Shown here in pieces: positions 11,263 through 22,539 of a stretch of DNA of 64,000 nt. The stretch is from Coffea arabica (taxonomy: Eukaryota; Streptophyta; Magnoliopsida; Gentianales; Rubiaceae): positions 12,835,557-12,899,556 of the forward strand of contig NC_092320.1 in assembly GCF_036785885.1 (NCBI RefSeq), in the 5' to 3' direction. Position 1 is the first letter of the stretch. Each line of letters begins with the position of its first letter. The translations under genes were made by a program, and so were the position numbers. Under the pieces are notes generated by a model, which was not told where the DNA came from, did not search any database, and saw only the letters and a program-made list of their open reading frames with translations.

Positions 11263-13527
11263 CTCTTTCGTCTTCTGGCCGTCTTCTGGCTTTGGGATGG
11301 TATATTATATACTACTACCAAATTCAAGTAGAATAAGTCCTCCCGCAATGGTTGAGACTTTTTTCGCGGAAAGGGAGTTTAAGATCCACACTCGGTTTTA
11401 TAAGACCGGTGACAACTACGGAGGGAAGACTTGGTGTGATAGAGAATAGGTAAACAGAGCCAGAAAGTCTACACAAAACATTAATATTCGTCGATAAAAG
11501 ATTGAAATCTTTCATCTCGTTCTATTTGTTTGGGATAACAAATACTTGGGAAAATAATTATTAACTTTTGATCTCTCATCTATTTTGAGTCTTAAATTAG
11601 TCCCTCAATAATAAAAAAGTGTCTAATTTTGATACTTCAGTCCATTTTCACCATCAAATCTGTCAAAATTTTGCCCCTATATCTAGTGTAAATGGTTTTT
11701 TAAACATGAGCTGATACGCATACCAAAGATTTGCTATTATCAAGTATTTGTACTTTGCTGGTACCAAAGAGTGATAGAAATTTTTTTTGCCTATTTGCAG
11801 CAAAAGAGTGCAAAGTTCAGCAAGTGCTAAAAATTGCAAAACCCACATTTTAGATTGATAGTCGGTTACAACAGGGTAAAGGTCAAGATTGTGCCAAAAC
11901 CATAGAAGGAGAATTCAATGCTCTGTTTCAAGAGGATATAGAATAATTTCAAAAACCTCCCCTTAGAGTTCTAACAGTTTCACCGAGTTCCCCAAAGCTT
12001 TTCAATATTACACCCCCTATGTTTTTTTCCAAGTAAAATTGCAAAACTTTATTGATAGAGAGCTGAAACATATGCAAAGTAGCATATACTACAACCCCAC
12101 CGTTGACATAACAAAACATTATATATGTATAATGAATACCCTAAAATGGCATTATGTTTTTTACCAGAAAAATAAAATAAAAGAAAAACCCATACCCACC
12201 AACATTGAACTTCCCTTCCAGGCTTCCACCACCCAAAGCTACTTCCGTCTCTTACCCTTTTCTCTTCCTTTCTTCATTTTGCCCTCCCCCTAATGGTGGT
12301 ACAAATTTCAATGGGCGTTGAAGTAGCTAGCTCAATGGTCAGTAGCACGCTGAGGCACAAGGATTAAATCAGCTCATGTCATCTCATTTACAAGCTGAGC
12401 TATCAAGAATGCCCTGTTTCATTCCAATTTCACACAAGATGCACAAATGTTTGATGATTTTTCCTCTCCAACATGTATTAGGTACGTAGAAAAGTCAGCC
12501 TACTGTATGATTCGAGACATTATGCACATCTTACAATCTGGAAACATAATGTTCACCACAGCCAGAAGTTCGTCTCACTTCCAGGTTCCAGCCACTCAGT
12601 TGGCCGCAAGATGCTGCCTGGGAAAATTAGTCTAAATTCAGCAACCACCGTCAACAAAATAACACACCATACCATGCAGCAAGAACAGGCATAAACTACT
12701 CTAGTACTCTTGCCTCCTCAAATATTATCAAGAGGTGATCCGGTGATTATTTCTGAACTCTGGAGAACAAATTATTATCACCAATTTGTCATTCAAAATA
12801 AACCATCATTAGCAACCTTTGCTGACACTCCCAGTTCCGTTTCTCTGCTTCGCTGAGTCACTTGCACTTCCCTGTCACCCTAAGGGCACCAATTTATGGT
12901 CGACAATTTTTAAGCTCCCACTAGATTGGGACTTCATTTTTAATAAACTACATGATGCCAAAACAGTACTTAGAACATAGTAATTAAAAGTACTTGATCT
13001 AACCAACACCTAGAATACAAACTAACCACAGAATATTCGAAGCACCTCCGGACCTACTGTCAGATAATGACATGAGCCACTGGAACAGAAAAGGGACCAG
13101 AATTCAGTTCATTCATATGGTCAATTTTGGTGTTAATTGTAATAAACCTCTCGGTTTAACACTTTAACCTCCTTTACCTAAAATTGATCAAATACAAAAT
13201 TTTTTTTTGTACCTTCAATAAATTGCAAGAGTTGTAAAACACTAAAAGCATTTAATCAAGCTCAGAACGTGTACTGATATACCTAAATGGCCAAAACAAG
13301 AAGGAGTTATTTAAAATCAAATTGATCAAACTATCCTCCAGAGAAGTATTTAGATACAAAGCTAAACATAACAAGAGTAGATCTTAAGAAAAAAAAAACA
13401 CTATGCTAAGTTGCTAACTAAAATTACCCACTTAAGCAGCTCAGCAAAAAGCCTCTCTAATATATTTCTTCTTCACGTACCTTAATTATTTCCTTCATTA
13501 AAATCCAAAATCCCAGCATTGCCATCT
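11263..13527. other. Intergenic region, no gene seen
   Basis: I find no supported coding sequence. A tRNA-like string (TAGCTCAATGG at about 12,329) could be a decayed SINE, but no second box or target duplication is clear. The right end (about 13,430-13,527) is probably the 3' UTR of the RING-H2 gene. Confidence 0.55.
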
Positions 13528-14172
13528 TCAGGCCCCAACAGGCCACCAAAACTTCCCGTCATCATCACTGTCTCTTGACCTAGAAGCCCCTGAATGGAGC
13601 TGAACCCGGGTTCGACAAACAGGGCAGTTGGGCTTTTTCGTAAGCCAATTATCCACACAATTCAGGTGAAATAAATGGTTACAATCCGGCAGCTTCCGGC
13701 TAAGCTCTCCCTCCTTGAAACTCTCCAAGCAAATTGCACAATCCATTGTGGTCTGTTCTGATGCAGAGTAGTTAAGGTGCGGGAGGAGGTCATAGAGGTC
13801 TTGCTCTTGCATGGAATATAATGAGGAGCTGCGGGAAAAAGATCGGCGGGTTTGCCGGCGTCGGCGGTGGCGGTGGCGGTGGACCACTGCGGTCGTGAGG
13901 AGGATGTGAAGGAGGACCAGGGCAGCGAAGCCTACAAAGATCAGTAACAAAGACAGGATGAATGTCATGATGATCCATTTGAGGAAGAGAAAAAGGAGCT
14001 TTCTTGGGGCCGAATCTATCTTTCGTTTTGGACTTTGATGCAATTGACGAGGTGGCGCCGCTGGTGATTGAGGGTCGTTCTGGCCATGTTCACGGGGGTG
14101 CCGGTGGTAGTTTCCTGAGATTTCTTGGATGATTGGCATGTGGTGTTGGAATTTGTGAATTCCTAAATTCAA
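13528..14172 (-). CDS. ATL-type RING-H2 E3 ubiquitin ligase
   Basis: This intronless ORF of 214 residues starts at the ATG at 14172. A hydrophobic segment spans about residues 58-97. It is followed by a basic, Ser-rich stretch (RHRHRRRRQTRRSFSRSSS) and a RING-H2 finger. The zinc ligands are C145, C148, C164, H166, H169, C172, C183 and C186, with the LPxCNHLFHLNCVDNWL core and a Pro two residues before C164. This order (N-terminal membrane anchor, then RING-H2) and the lack of introns are typical of the plant ATL family, which transfer ubiquitin from an E2 to membrane-associated or stress-related targets. The GLD box between membrane segment and RING is weak or absent. The N-terminus before the membrane segment is unusually long and His/Pro-rich. 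The substrate cannot be told. Confidence 0.88.
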   Translation of the reverse strand: MNLGIHKFQHHMPIIQEISGNYHRHPREHGQNDPQSPAAPPRQLHQSPKRKIDSAPRKLLFLFLKWIIMTFILSLLLIFVGFAALVLLHILLTTAVVHRHRHRRRRQTRRSFSRSSSLYSMQEQDLYDLLPHLNYSASEQTTMDCAICLESFKEGELSRKLPDCNHLFHLNCVDNWLTKKPNCPVCRTRVQLHSGASRSRDSDDDGKFWWPVGA

Positions 14173-14825
14173 GATTTTAGAAATTCAGAACAAATAAAGT
14201 ACGTGACACTTCATATATTTGTTGGTGCATAAATATGGAGGAGGAGAAAGGGAAACGGAGGTTTTTTAAATGGAATGAGAAGTGAGATGAGAAGAAAAGA
14301 GTTGGAATCTTGAGATTAGTCAAGAGCAAAGGCCCTGTCGGTTTGTTTTGGGGGTTTTTTAGGCATTTTCTTTGTTCTTAGATAGGGGTTTTTTTATTCC
14401 TTAAATTGGTGTGTAACAAGGTACAACCAGTAAGGAACGAAGTACTATTTGATCTGCAGTGGACAAAGCATGGTAGGGTGTACAATTGTTTGGTCAAAAA
14501 GGTCCAAGACTTGTTTGGTTTAGGATTATTAATAATCATGGGATTCCGGACTAATCAGTCCATTAGATTGATTCCGCAAATCTTTAATAATATCTTTACC
14601 CCACTAATACAAAGTTGATTTGAGCCTTAAGGTCATTCATGTGCTTTGCTGTGAAAGTTATCAGGGCACCAATTGTACTTTTCCAGATAGGATGGCAAAA
14701 TTGAAGAGCTTTCCAGGCGTTCAATCTGAGGTCGTCAATAGTTCCATTCTTTGCAATTCATCAATTCGTAATAGTTCCATTCTTTACTGTGATTTGTAAA
14801 AATGGTAACTTGTCACCACAGGCAA

Positions 14826-15115
14826 TTGAAAATCAGCTTCACATGCGAACCACCAAAAAAAGGAAAAAGAAAAAGTATGGTTCATTACTCATTCATTGCC
14901 TCTTAATGATGAAATTCTTGAATTTATTAGCAGAATCAATTGGCGAACTAGTAAGCCTATCAGCTTCGCATGAGAACCACGTAGTCACGCACAAAAAAAA
15001 AAAAAGGGTATTGCTCATTTCTCTCATTCATTACCTCTTAATGATGAAATTTCGAGAATCAGTTGAGCTGTAAATCTTGAATTTATTATCAGAAGCAATC
15101 GGCAAAAAAACTAAT
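14826..15115. repeat. Two-copy tandem repeat, period about 145 bp
   Basis: The series 'cagcttcacatgcgaacca - poly A/G - tcattcattgcctcttaat - gatgaaat - cttgaatttatta - agaa.caat.ggc' appears twice in the same order, with substitutions and small indels. The first copy starts near 14,826, the second near 14,960. Confidence 0.75.
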
Positions 15116-16984
15116 AAGCCTTTTGTTTAGTTTCAACATACATCAATGAATTTGTTTTTTTTTTTTTTTTTTTTTGTGGTTTTTGGTTTTTGGCCATATT
15201 ATCCCCCACCCCTTTTAATACTATCAAGTTTCAACGAACTGTATGGCAGTTCCAGCTTCTCAGGCCTAAAATTGTTGAAGTTTGTTTTTCTTTCTTTCTT
15301 TGTTGTTTTTTCATCAGACGCTTGTCGGATTTGATGAACACGGTTCGAGAAAATGTTTGCCAAGCAAACACTCCACTAGTACGCTGATTCGTCGCTGCTG
15401 GTTTCTTTAACTGAGGCGTCAAGTTGCAGCCCGCTGTTTCCTGGTTGCCAGGGATATGGATGGGGATGAGGATGGAGCATTCACGAGAATGCGGAAAAGA
15501 CATCTGCGGGATTGGAATAAATACGTACACATGGTAACAGTAGTAGGTTCCTTGTTTCTTTCCTCCCTTTCATTGCCGTCGCAGGTCCCGAAGTTGTGGA
15601 TGTGATAGCTAATTTGTCTGTTTACCGGATAGAAAATTTGCATGTCCACTAGAAGAAATTTAACGTTCATACAAAAGACACTCGGAGAGAGCATGGTAGT
15701 ATTCCAATTTTTCACATGATGTAGATTTTGTTTCATTATCAGAAAATTGAACTTTTGTACTAATTCAAGAAAAAAAAACAAAAGAACGAAAAATGACTAT
15801 TATTTTGGGATTGAGAGAGACAGTTCATTTCGAAATGGAAGGCGAGTTTATGGTATTAAAAAAAAAAAATGCTCAAGTAAACGTGGCGGTTTACGGTCAC
15901 GTTTACATCGAATATGTAGTATGTTTAATAGTTGTATTTTTTTTTGAGATAAAATAAAAGCTAGTATTATCAATAAACTGATCATCAATCATATAAACTA
16001 ATGACGGAAAATATATAAAACATGACATACAAACCTATAACTATTATAGTTTTGTTTTGTCATCTATTGTATACTATAACTTTTCTTCCATCATAATATA
16101 TTTTCAATTTTTCATAACTCTATAGCTCACATAGTGGAGCACATAAACCTAGTCCATCTAGCCCGTGTAAATGGTTACTATTGTATATTCTTGGTTCAAA
16201 AAGTTGCCATCATTCTTTCTTGGACGTACGTGATATATATGATACAACATTTGATTTCAAACAAATTGCGTTCGTTCTTTTCAAGGATGGATATTTTAAT
16301 CAAACAAATATCGGGTTTACTTAGACCTCGGACATCTTGTGTTTGACGTTTATGCATGAAAAAGAGATGCTTCAATGTCGTGTCATGGTCAATTTAGTCC
16401 TCCACCCAGTGAAAGCGGGAGTGAGAAAAATAGGAAATGTTATCCTTCCATTGTTTATGTTATCTTAGTTGGACGTGAAGCTGAATATGAATCCACTACT
16501 CCAAGATGATCTCACAAACTCGCAGCTCACAAGGGTTCAAGTTTGCTTTTCCTGAGGTTTCGTCAGATGATTATTAATTTTGTCCTTAAATACCGTCGGG
16601 CTTCATTTTTTAATCCGTTTGTCATGGAAGTTGAAGGGTGTTTGATTTGATGTCCTAACTTCAAGCCCAATCGAAAGTTGTTGGGTCAGCTTCCGCCTGA
16701 AATCTATCTACGCTTTAAATGGAGTTGGCTGAAATGTTCTTGTCCTAATATATAACAACAATTACTGCAAAAAGATATGCAACGTCTCTGGCTTAAAACA
16801 AAGCTTACCATCGCCTTCCCCAAGAATGACTTCTTTGTTCAAAAATTAGGAATATATCATGGAGTAGGGATCCAGATCTATAGGCGTGTATAAACCATTG
16901 ATAGCATTTTAATATAAATCAATCTTTGAATTTAATCTTAATCTCATTCAAAGACTTTAGATATACCTATGCCATGAAAAGTGA

Positions 16985-16989
16985 ACACT
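16985..16989. repeat. Target-site duplication of outer LTR element (left)
   Basis: ACACT here and ACACT at 32,113-32,117 flank the two outer LTRs exactly. This is a perfect 5-bp duplication, as expected for an LTR retrotransposon integrase. Confidence 0.9.
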
Positions 16990-18396
16990 TAATAGGTTGT
17001 AATTTTATCATTTATTTTATTATTAATTTTTCCTATTACCTAATATGATGTGAATTAATTATTAGATTCTACTCACTTTTCTTAATTTACATTTATTTCA
17101 GGGAGTAGAACAAAAATATCATAATCAAGGCCAATTTGACAGTCATCGAGAAAGAGTTTAAATAACAGACAATTAATGGCATTCTTAGAACAAGAAGATG
17201 CAAGACCTTTTTGATAATTTTGACCGAAGACAACAACTAAAAAAGGGAAAAGAAAACAAACCTTGGGGGGGGGGCGTCCAGAGGCTTCGTCCTCTCCGCA
17301 AGGGGGCCGCTGCACAGGAGCCAAGCATTAGAGTAGCTTTGTTTTTTTTCTTTTCTTAGCTTTTGGTAGTAGTTCTCTCGTTGGTGATGACAAGAAAAAA
17401 CAATAGACTCCCTTTAGCTTTCTTTGACTTTTTTCTTTCGTCTTTTGTGGTTGCCCCCTGCGCATGTCAGGAGGAATGAAGCATCAACCTTTGACTTTTC
17501 CTTTTGTAGCTTTTGATTGTTTTTCTTCCTTCGCATGATCAGACAACTCTTGTTTCAATTTTGCGTGGGCTTTGTTCACCAAGAATGAACTAATTTTCTT
17601 TGTCTAGTCAAGGAGCAATGGAGGCTTTGATTCGCCTAAAAATTGTGAGATCGATTTAATTTTATCTTTTTTTTTATTTATTGGTATTTGCATATCCCTT
17701 GATTGCAGTGTTCATGATTATTTACTTAATTGATTGTCTTGAATCCAGATAATTATTTAACTTGATAATCTATTGTGAATTAAGGCATTAAATCCGTAAT
17801 TGTTTAATTGCCTTGAAATAGTGACAACTGGCACGATTAGATTCGTGTCAGGGAGATACGCGGGTTAATCTGAAATAACCCTGATAGTGCGTTATTTGGT
17901 TAGAATAGGGCTCCTCTAATATGTAAGACAATTGAAAAATTAAATCTTACGGGCGTACCTAAGGTTATTTCTCAATTAGAGTAGTGGTTAATGGGCGTAC
18001 CTTAATCACTGATACAGTAAAGAGGAGTTGACTGTCATCGCTTGTTGGCAGTTATAACCTATTTATTAATAAATAATTGGAATTGCTTGTGCATCGATGA
18101 TCAATTAGGTGAACCATTGCTGAAGTTATTTCTTGGCTAGATCCTTAATTATCACTCATTTGATTTTAGTAAATTGTTATTTAATTTCTAGTTGGCTGTT
18201 TTATTTTTATTATTTTACTTTTAGTTGAATTGGTTAAATTGTCACCCCTGATATAAAAACACCCCCTTGTCACTGTAAATTTGAAAAGAAACAATTACTC
18301 CCAATCCCTGTGGATTCGACCCTGCTCACCGCTATCTACAGAAATCACTTTTAGTTTGAGCAGGTTTTTATTATTGCGCAGGTTGACAATCTGTCA
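16990..18396 (+). repeat. 5' LTR of element A
   Basis: It is the partner of 30,704-32,112. It begins TAATAGG where other copies have TGATAGG, a G-to-A change in the terminal dinucleotide. It ends CTGTCA five nucleotides before the primer-binding site. Confidence 0.88.
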
Positions 18397-18401
18397 ATTT
18401 T

Positions 18402-18419
18402 TGGCGCCGTTGTCGGGGA
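18402..18419 (+). promoter_or_regulatory. Primer-binding site of element A (tRNA-Asp type)
   Basis: TGGCGCCGTTGTCGGGGA differs by one base from the complement of the 3' end of plant tRNA-Asp. It lies just inside the 5' LTR, where minus-strand DNA synthesis starts. Confidence 0.85.
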
Positions 18420-18503
18420 CTGATGCCAGATTAATTTGTTTCTTTTTTAGTTCATCTTGTCTTCATTTTTTTTATTTATTTTTCTTTTTTTTTTTTATAG
18501 TTT

Positions 18504-19428
18504 ATGGCTGCTAACATTCCGTATTTTGATGATAGACTGGACTTTATTCCTGAATGGGGTTATAAGACTCGTGTTTTTTCTCATGATCAATGCCTGTTGC
18601 AAATTGTGAAAATTATTTTGTCTCAGGTTATTCAACCGACCCATGCCCCGCATTTCAAGATAATCTAAGTGCCCCAATCGATACCTTTGGAGATTCCTCA
18701 CCTTAATATAAAACGTGGTATGATCCTTATTCAAACGGATATGATCAAGAATGGTGGGACAATTTCAATTTTAATTATGCGACCGTGCCAATGAATTTTC
18801 AACAGCAAGAGTCTCAACAACCATCATCCGTGTCAGGTATGTCTCTTGAAGAGATGATGGAATTACTAGCTGCTAATGCATATCAAATTCAGCAGGAGAC
18901 ACAAGCGATGGCGAATCAAGTTCAACTATTGACATCCAGGATGGTGGATCAAATACATCTTTTGTCATCCAAGATAACGCGATTAGCTTCTCACCTTGAA
19001 GAATTGCCCTCACATACTAATATCAACCTTGAAAAAGGTAAGAGTGCAATTATCCAGTAAAATGACATGAAACTGTAAGAGTTTCAAGGAAACGGATCTA
19101 AAAATGCAGTTGAAAAGGAAGCTGAAGTGCAAGAAATGAGACCCCAGTATCAACTCGTTCAAGTGAATGAATCCAGTGAACAATCTCCAAATACGGTGAC
19201 ATCTCCTCCAGTCCTTAATCAATATTCTCCTAACTCTTATTCTTCGATTCCTGTTAATGAAATTGACTTTATTATACCAGAAAATTTTGAATTTCATGAC
19301 AGGAATAAATTAAGAATAGTGATGGCAAGATATCTTGGACCAATAAATGCACGTGAGGGAGGAGTGAATGGAGAATGCAAATTATCGTTGATTTGTTTGA
19401 CGCCATTTACTAGTCCATGGAAGCCTGT
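18504..19428 (+). pseudogene. Decayed element-A ORF (homologue of the 344-residue ORF)
   Basis: It starts MAANIPYFDDRLDF exactly like the intact ORF at 21,002 but shifts frame after about 30 codons (near 18,594) and contains stops such as the TAA at 19,058-19,060. Pieces in other frames still match: MSLEEMMELLAANA at about 18,839, NESSEQSPN at about 19,165 and INAREGGVNGECKL at about 19,345. It breaks off at 19,428, where the nested element starts. Its C-terminal end resumes at 29,076 (YSIYEGYQDYIEDE). Function unknown. Confidence 0.78.
19424..19428. repeat. Left target-site duplication of nested insertion
   Basis: CCTGT directly precedes the nested LTR. At the right edge of the nested block element A resumes at TCTGT (29,076-29,080), one base different. 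In the intact relative at 21,940 the same place reads CCCGTAGC, so the point of insertion is clear. Confidence 0.65.
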
Positions 19429-20889
19429 TGATAGGTTGCAATTTTATCATTTATTTTATAATTAATTTCTCCTATTACCTGATTTGATGTGGATTAATTG
19501 CGGGATTCTACTCACTTTTAGTATTTTGCATTTATTTCAGGGAGTAGAGCGAAAATATAATAACAGGTGCTAATTTGACAAAAAAAGAGTCCAAGGCACA
19601 GAGTTTATCCCGGGGGCATTATTGGCAAAGGAAGACTTTTGCCCATTTTGGTAATTTCAAAAGAAGAGAGCAGGGCAGAGGCCTCTATTTTACTGGAGGC
19701 TGGAGCGCCGCACAAAGGGAGCTTCTTCTTCCTTCGGAGGCTCCGTCCTCTCCGCAAGGGGGCTGCCGCACACAGTAGCCATTAGAATAGGAGCAATTGA
19801 TATATGGCAGAGAATGAGCACTAGCACCAGGGAGTTGCCTTTGTTGACTTTTCTTCCCTTTTAGTTCTTAGTAGTTGTTTTACCTTCCTCGTACGTAGGA
19901 CCTTTAGCATAGTTTTCCTTTTGACTTTTCCCTTGAGTCTTGGGTGGATGTCTCATGCGCATGTCAGGAGCAATTGAAGGTCTTGGTCACTTTCTGTATT
20001 CTTCCATAAACTGAGCGAACTGAGCTCCCTTGGTCAAGGACAATGGCTGCGGCTTCCTCTCCAACTTTGTGTGGGATTTGTTCACCAGGAATGAACTAAT
20101 TTTTCTTTTCTAGTCAAGGAACAACGGAGGTCTTGGTTGGCCTAAATTTGTGAGATCGAATTAGTTTTTATTTATTTCCATTATTCACTGGTATTTGTCT
20201 ATCTTCTGCTTTATGTTCATATGGTTGTTTTATTATTCGATTATCCAGGGCCCGGATTCTAGATTAATTCAATAACCTGAAGCCAATTAGGATAGTTAAA
20301 TCCGTAATTGTTTAATTATTCTAAACTGGTGGCAACTGGCATGATTGGGTTTGTGTCAGGGGGATAGACAGGCTAACTTAAAGAGACCCTCGTAGCGTGT
20401 TGATTGGTTAGAATTAGGCTCTTCTAATTATTCATGCAATTAGGGAATTGAACTTCTATGGTCGTACCTAGGGTTATTTCCTGATTAGAGAAATAGTCAA
20501 CGGTCGTACCTTGGCTATCGACAAATTGAGGAAGAGTTGGTTGTTTATCGCGTGTATGACAACTATAACTAATTTATCAGATAGTAACTGGAATAATCCT
20601 TGCATCTGTGATCGAATTAAGTGAACCATCTCCGAAGTTGTCTCTTGGCTAGAGTTCGTCAATTATTATTTTTATTGTGATAATTAGTTATTTGAGTTGT
20701 AGTTATTTTATTTTATTTATTCCAAGTAATTTAGTTACTCTCATTTTCAAAAACCCCCCATATCTGGAACTTGAAAAGAAATAAATTATCCCCAGTCCCT
20801 GTGGATTCGACCCTGTTTATCACTATCTACAGAAATTATATTTTATTTGAGCAGGTATTTATTATTGCACAGGCTTCGACAACCTGTCA
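19429..20889 (+). repeat. 5' LTR of element B
   Basis: It starts TGATAGG and ends CCTGTCA. It aligns along its full length with 25,286-26,739. Confidence 0.9.
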
Positions 20890-20894
20890 ATTTT

Positions 20895-20912
20895 TGGCGC
20901 CGTTGCCGGGGA
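20895..20912 (+). promoter_or_regulatory. Primer-binding site of element B (tRNA-Asp)
   Basis: TGGCGCCGTTGCCGGGGA is the exact complement of the 3' end, including CCA, of plant tRNA-Asp. It lies 5 nt inside the 5' LTR. Confidence 0.93.
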
Positions 20913-21001
20913 CTGGTGCCAGATTAATTTGTTTCTTTTTGAGTTTATCTTGTTTTCATTTTTTTTAATTTGTTTTTCTCTTATTTTTTTTTATTTTTTT
21001 T

Positions 21002-22036
21002 ATGGCTGCTAACATTCCATATTTTGATGATAGACTGGACTTTGTTCTTGAATGGGGTTATGAGACTCATGTTTTTCCTAACGATCAATGGGCTGTTGCA
21101 AATTGTGAAACTTATTTTGACTCAGGTTATTCAACTGACACATGCCCCGCATTTCAAGATAATCTAAGTGCTCCAATTGATACTTTTGGAGGTTTTCCAC
21201 CCCAATATCAAACGCAGTATGACCCTTATTCAAACGGGCATGATCAAGAATGGTGGGATAATTCCAATTTTAATTATGCGACGGGGCCAATGGATTTTCA
21301 ACAGCAAGAGTCTCAGCAATCATCCTCCGTGTCAGGTATGTCTCTTGAAGAAATGATAGGTTTACTAATTGCTAATTCAAATCGATTTCATCAGGAGACA
21401 CAAGCGAGCCTAAATCGATTTCATCAGAAGACACAAGCGAGCTGTCGCGACCTGGCGGATCAAATGCGTCAATTGACAGCCAGGATAGAGCGATTAGAGA
21501 CTCACCTTGAAGAATTGCCCTCACCAACCAATATCAATCTTGAAGGAGATGAGAGTGCAATTATCCGGCCAAATGACATGGAACTGCAAGAGTTTCAAGG
21601 AAACGGATTTAAAGATGCAGTTGAAAAGGAAGTTGAAGTGCAAAAAATGAGACTCCAGGATCAACTCATTCAAGTGAATGAATCCAGTGAACAATCTCCA
21701 AATGCGGTAACATCCCCTCTACTCCTTCATCAATATTCTCCTGACTCTTACTCTTCAATTCCTGTTAACGAAATTGACTTTATTATACCAGACAAATTTG
21801 AATTTCATGACAGGAATAAATTAAGAGTGGCGATGGCGAGATATCTTGAACCAATAAATGCAAGTGAGGGAGGAATGATTGGAGAATGCAAATTATCATC
21901 GACTCGTTTGGCGCCATTCACTAGTCCATGGAAGCCCGTAGCTCGTATGCTCAAGGATTATTCTATTTACGAGGGTTATCAGGACTACATAGAGGATGAA
22001 GCATTAAGACGAGCCACGAGATTTTATCCTCCATGA
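21002..22036 (+). CDS. Single ORF of element B, 344 residues, unknown function
   Basis: An open frame runs from the ATG at 21002 to the TGA at 22,034-22,036. The N-terminal part (MAANIPYFDDRLDFVLEWGYE) and Gln/Ser-rich centre match no domain I recognise. Residues about 110-180 are Gln- and Leu-rich and likely coiled coil (two FHQ.TQAS repeats, then ADQMRQLTARIERLETHLEEL). A similar coiled coil sits after the gag core in plant Ty3/gypsy elements. The C-terminal part is acidic and ends YSIYEGYQDYIEDEALRRATRFYPP. There is no RT, protease or zinc knuckle. The sequence just after the stop (AAAGGCGCTTATTGGGAGGCAACCC) resembles the segment that follows pol in Athila/Tat-like elements. A structural or gag-derived role is my inference. 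Confidence 0.7.
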   Translation: MAANIPYFDDRLDFVLEWGYETHVFPNDQWAVANCETYFDSGYSTDTCPAFQDNLSAPIDTFGGFPPQYQTQYDPYSNGHDQEWWDNSNFNYATGPMDFQQQESQQSSSVSGMSLEEMIGLLIANSNRFHQETQASLNRFHQKTQASCRDLADQMRQLTARIERLETHLEELPSPTNINLEGDESAIIRPNDMELQEFQGNGFKDAVEKEVEVQKMRLQDQLIQVNESSEQSPNAVTSPLLLHQYSPDSYSSIPVNEIDFIIPDKFEFHDRNKLRVAMARYLEPINASEGGMIGECKLSSTRLAPFTSPWKPVARMLKDYSIYEGYQDYIEDEALRRATRFYPP

Positions 22037-22214
22037 ACAAAACATGATAATGTCTAGCCAAAGACATTAAAGAAAGGCGCTTATTGGGAGGCAACCCAAT
22101 TGTTTCTTTTAATTATTTGTTTGATTTCGTGTGATAGTTTAAATATGTTTTCCTTGAATTTGATTGATTTTGGGTGTTAATTTTCGTTTTTGCTGATTTG
22201 TAGGTGACCTTCAG

Positions 22215-22380
22215 TCATGACGCACCCGCGTGGTGACGTGCATAAAGCTCACGATCAGAAACTTCTGGGAGCTCTCTTGCCCTCATGACGCGCCCGCGTT
22301 GTGATGTGCAGGAAGCTCACGATCAGAAACTTCTGGGAGCTCTCTTACTTTCTTGACGTGCCCGCGTCACGTTCGCGGGA
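22215..22380 (+). repeat. Tandem TGACG-palindrome array in element B
   Basis: Three copies of a unit of roughly 70 bp begin with (A)TGACGcgcCCGCGT..TGACGTGC followed by AGCTCACGATCAGAAAC. The array lies between the ORF and the T/C tract. TGACG is the core of as-1/bZIP (TGA factor) sites, so a regulatory role is possible but unproven. The same array, extended, is in element A at 29,350-29,568. Confidence 0.7.
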
Positions 22381-22539
22381 AAGGTAAGGATTCAAAAAAA
22401 AATAAAAAAAAATAAAAAAAATAAAAATAAAAATTTCTTATCACCGTAGCTTCAATTGGCCTACAAAAAAAAAAAAAAATTTTCCTTGATTCACCGTAGC
22501 TTAGATTTTCAAGATACGAATTTTTTTTTTATTAAAAAA

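Larger units (their letters stand above)
14173..16989. other. Intergenic region upstream of RING-H2 gene, with tandem repeat
   Basis: The part nearest 14,172 is probably the 5' UTR and promoter of the RING-H2 gene. A diverged two-copy repeat lies at about 14,826-15,115. Homopolymer T runs occur near 15,157-15,175. At about 15,877-15,907 the short inverted repeat GTAAACGTG...CACGTTTAC could form a hairpin. I see no gene. The right end is the target site of the retrotransposon cluster (ACACT at 16,985-16,989). Confidence 0.55.

Noticed and set aside
12325..12425. Second SINE near 12.3 kb
   Set aside because: Only an A-box-like string is visible; no B box, poly(A) tail or target duplication was found.
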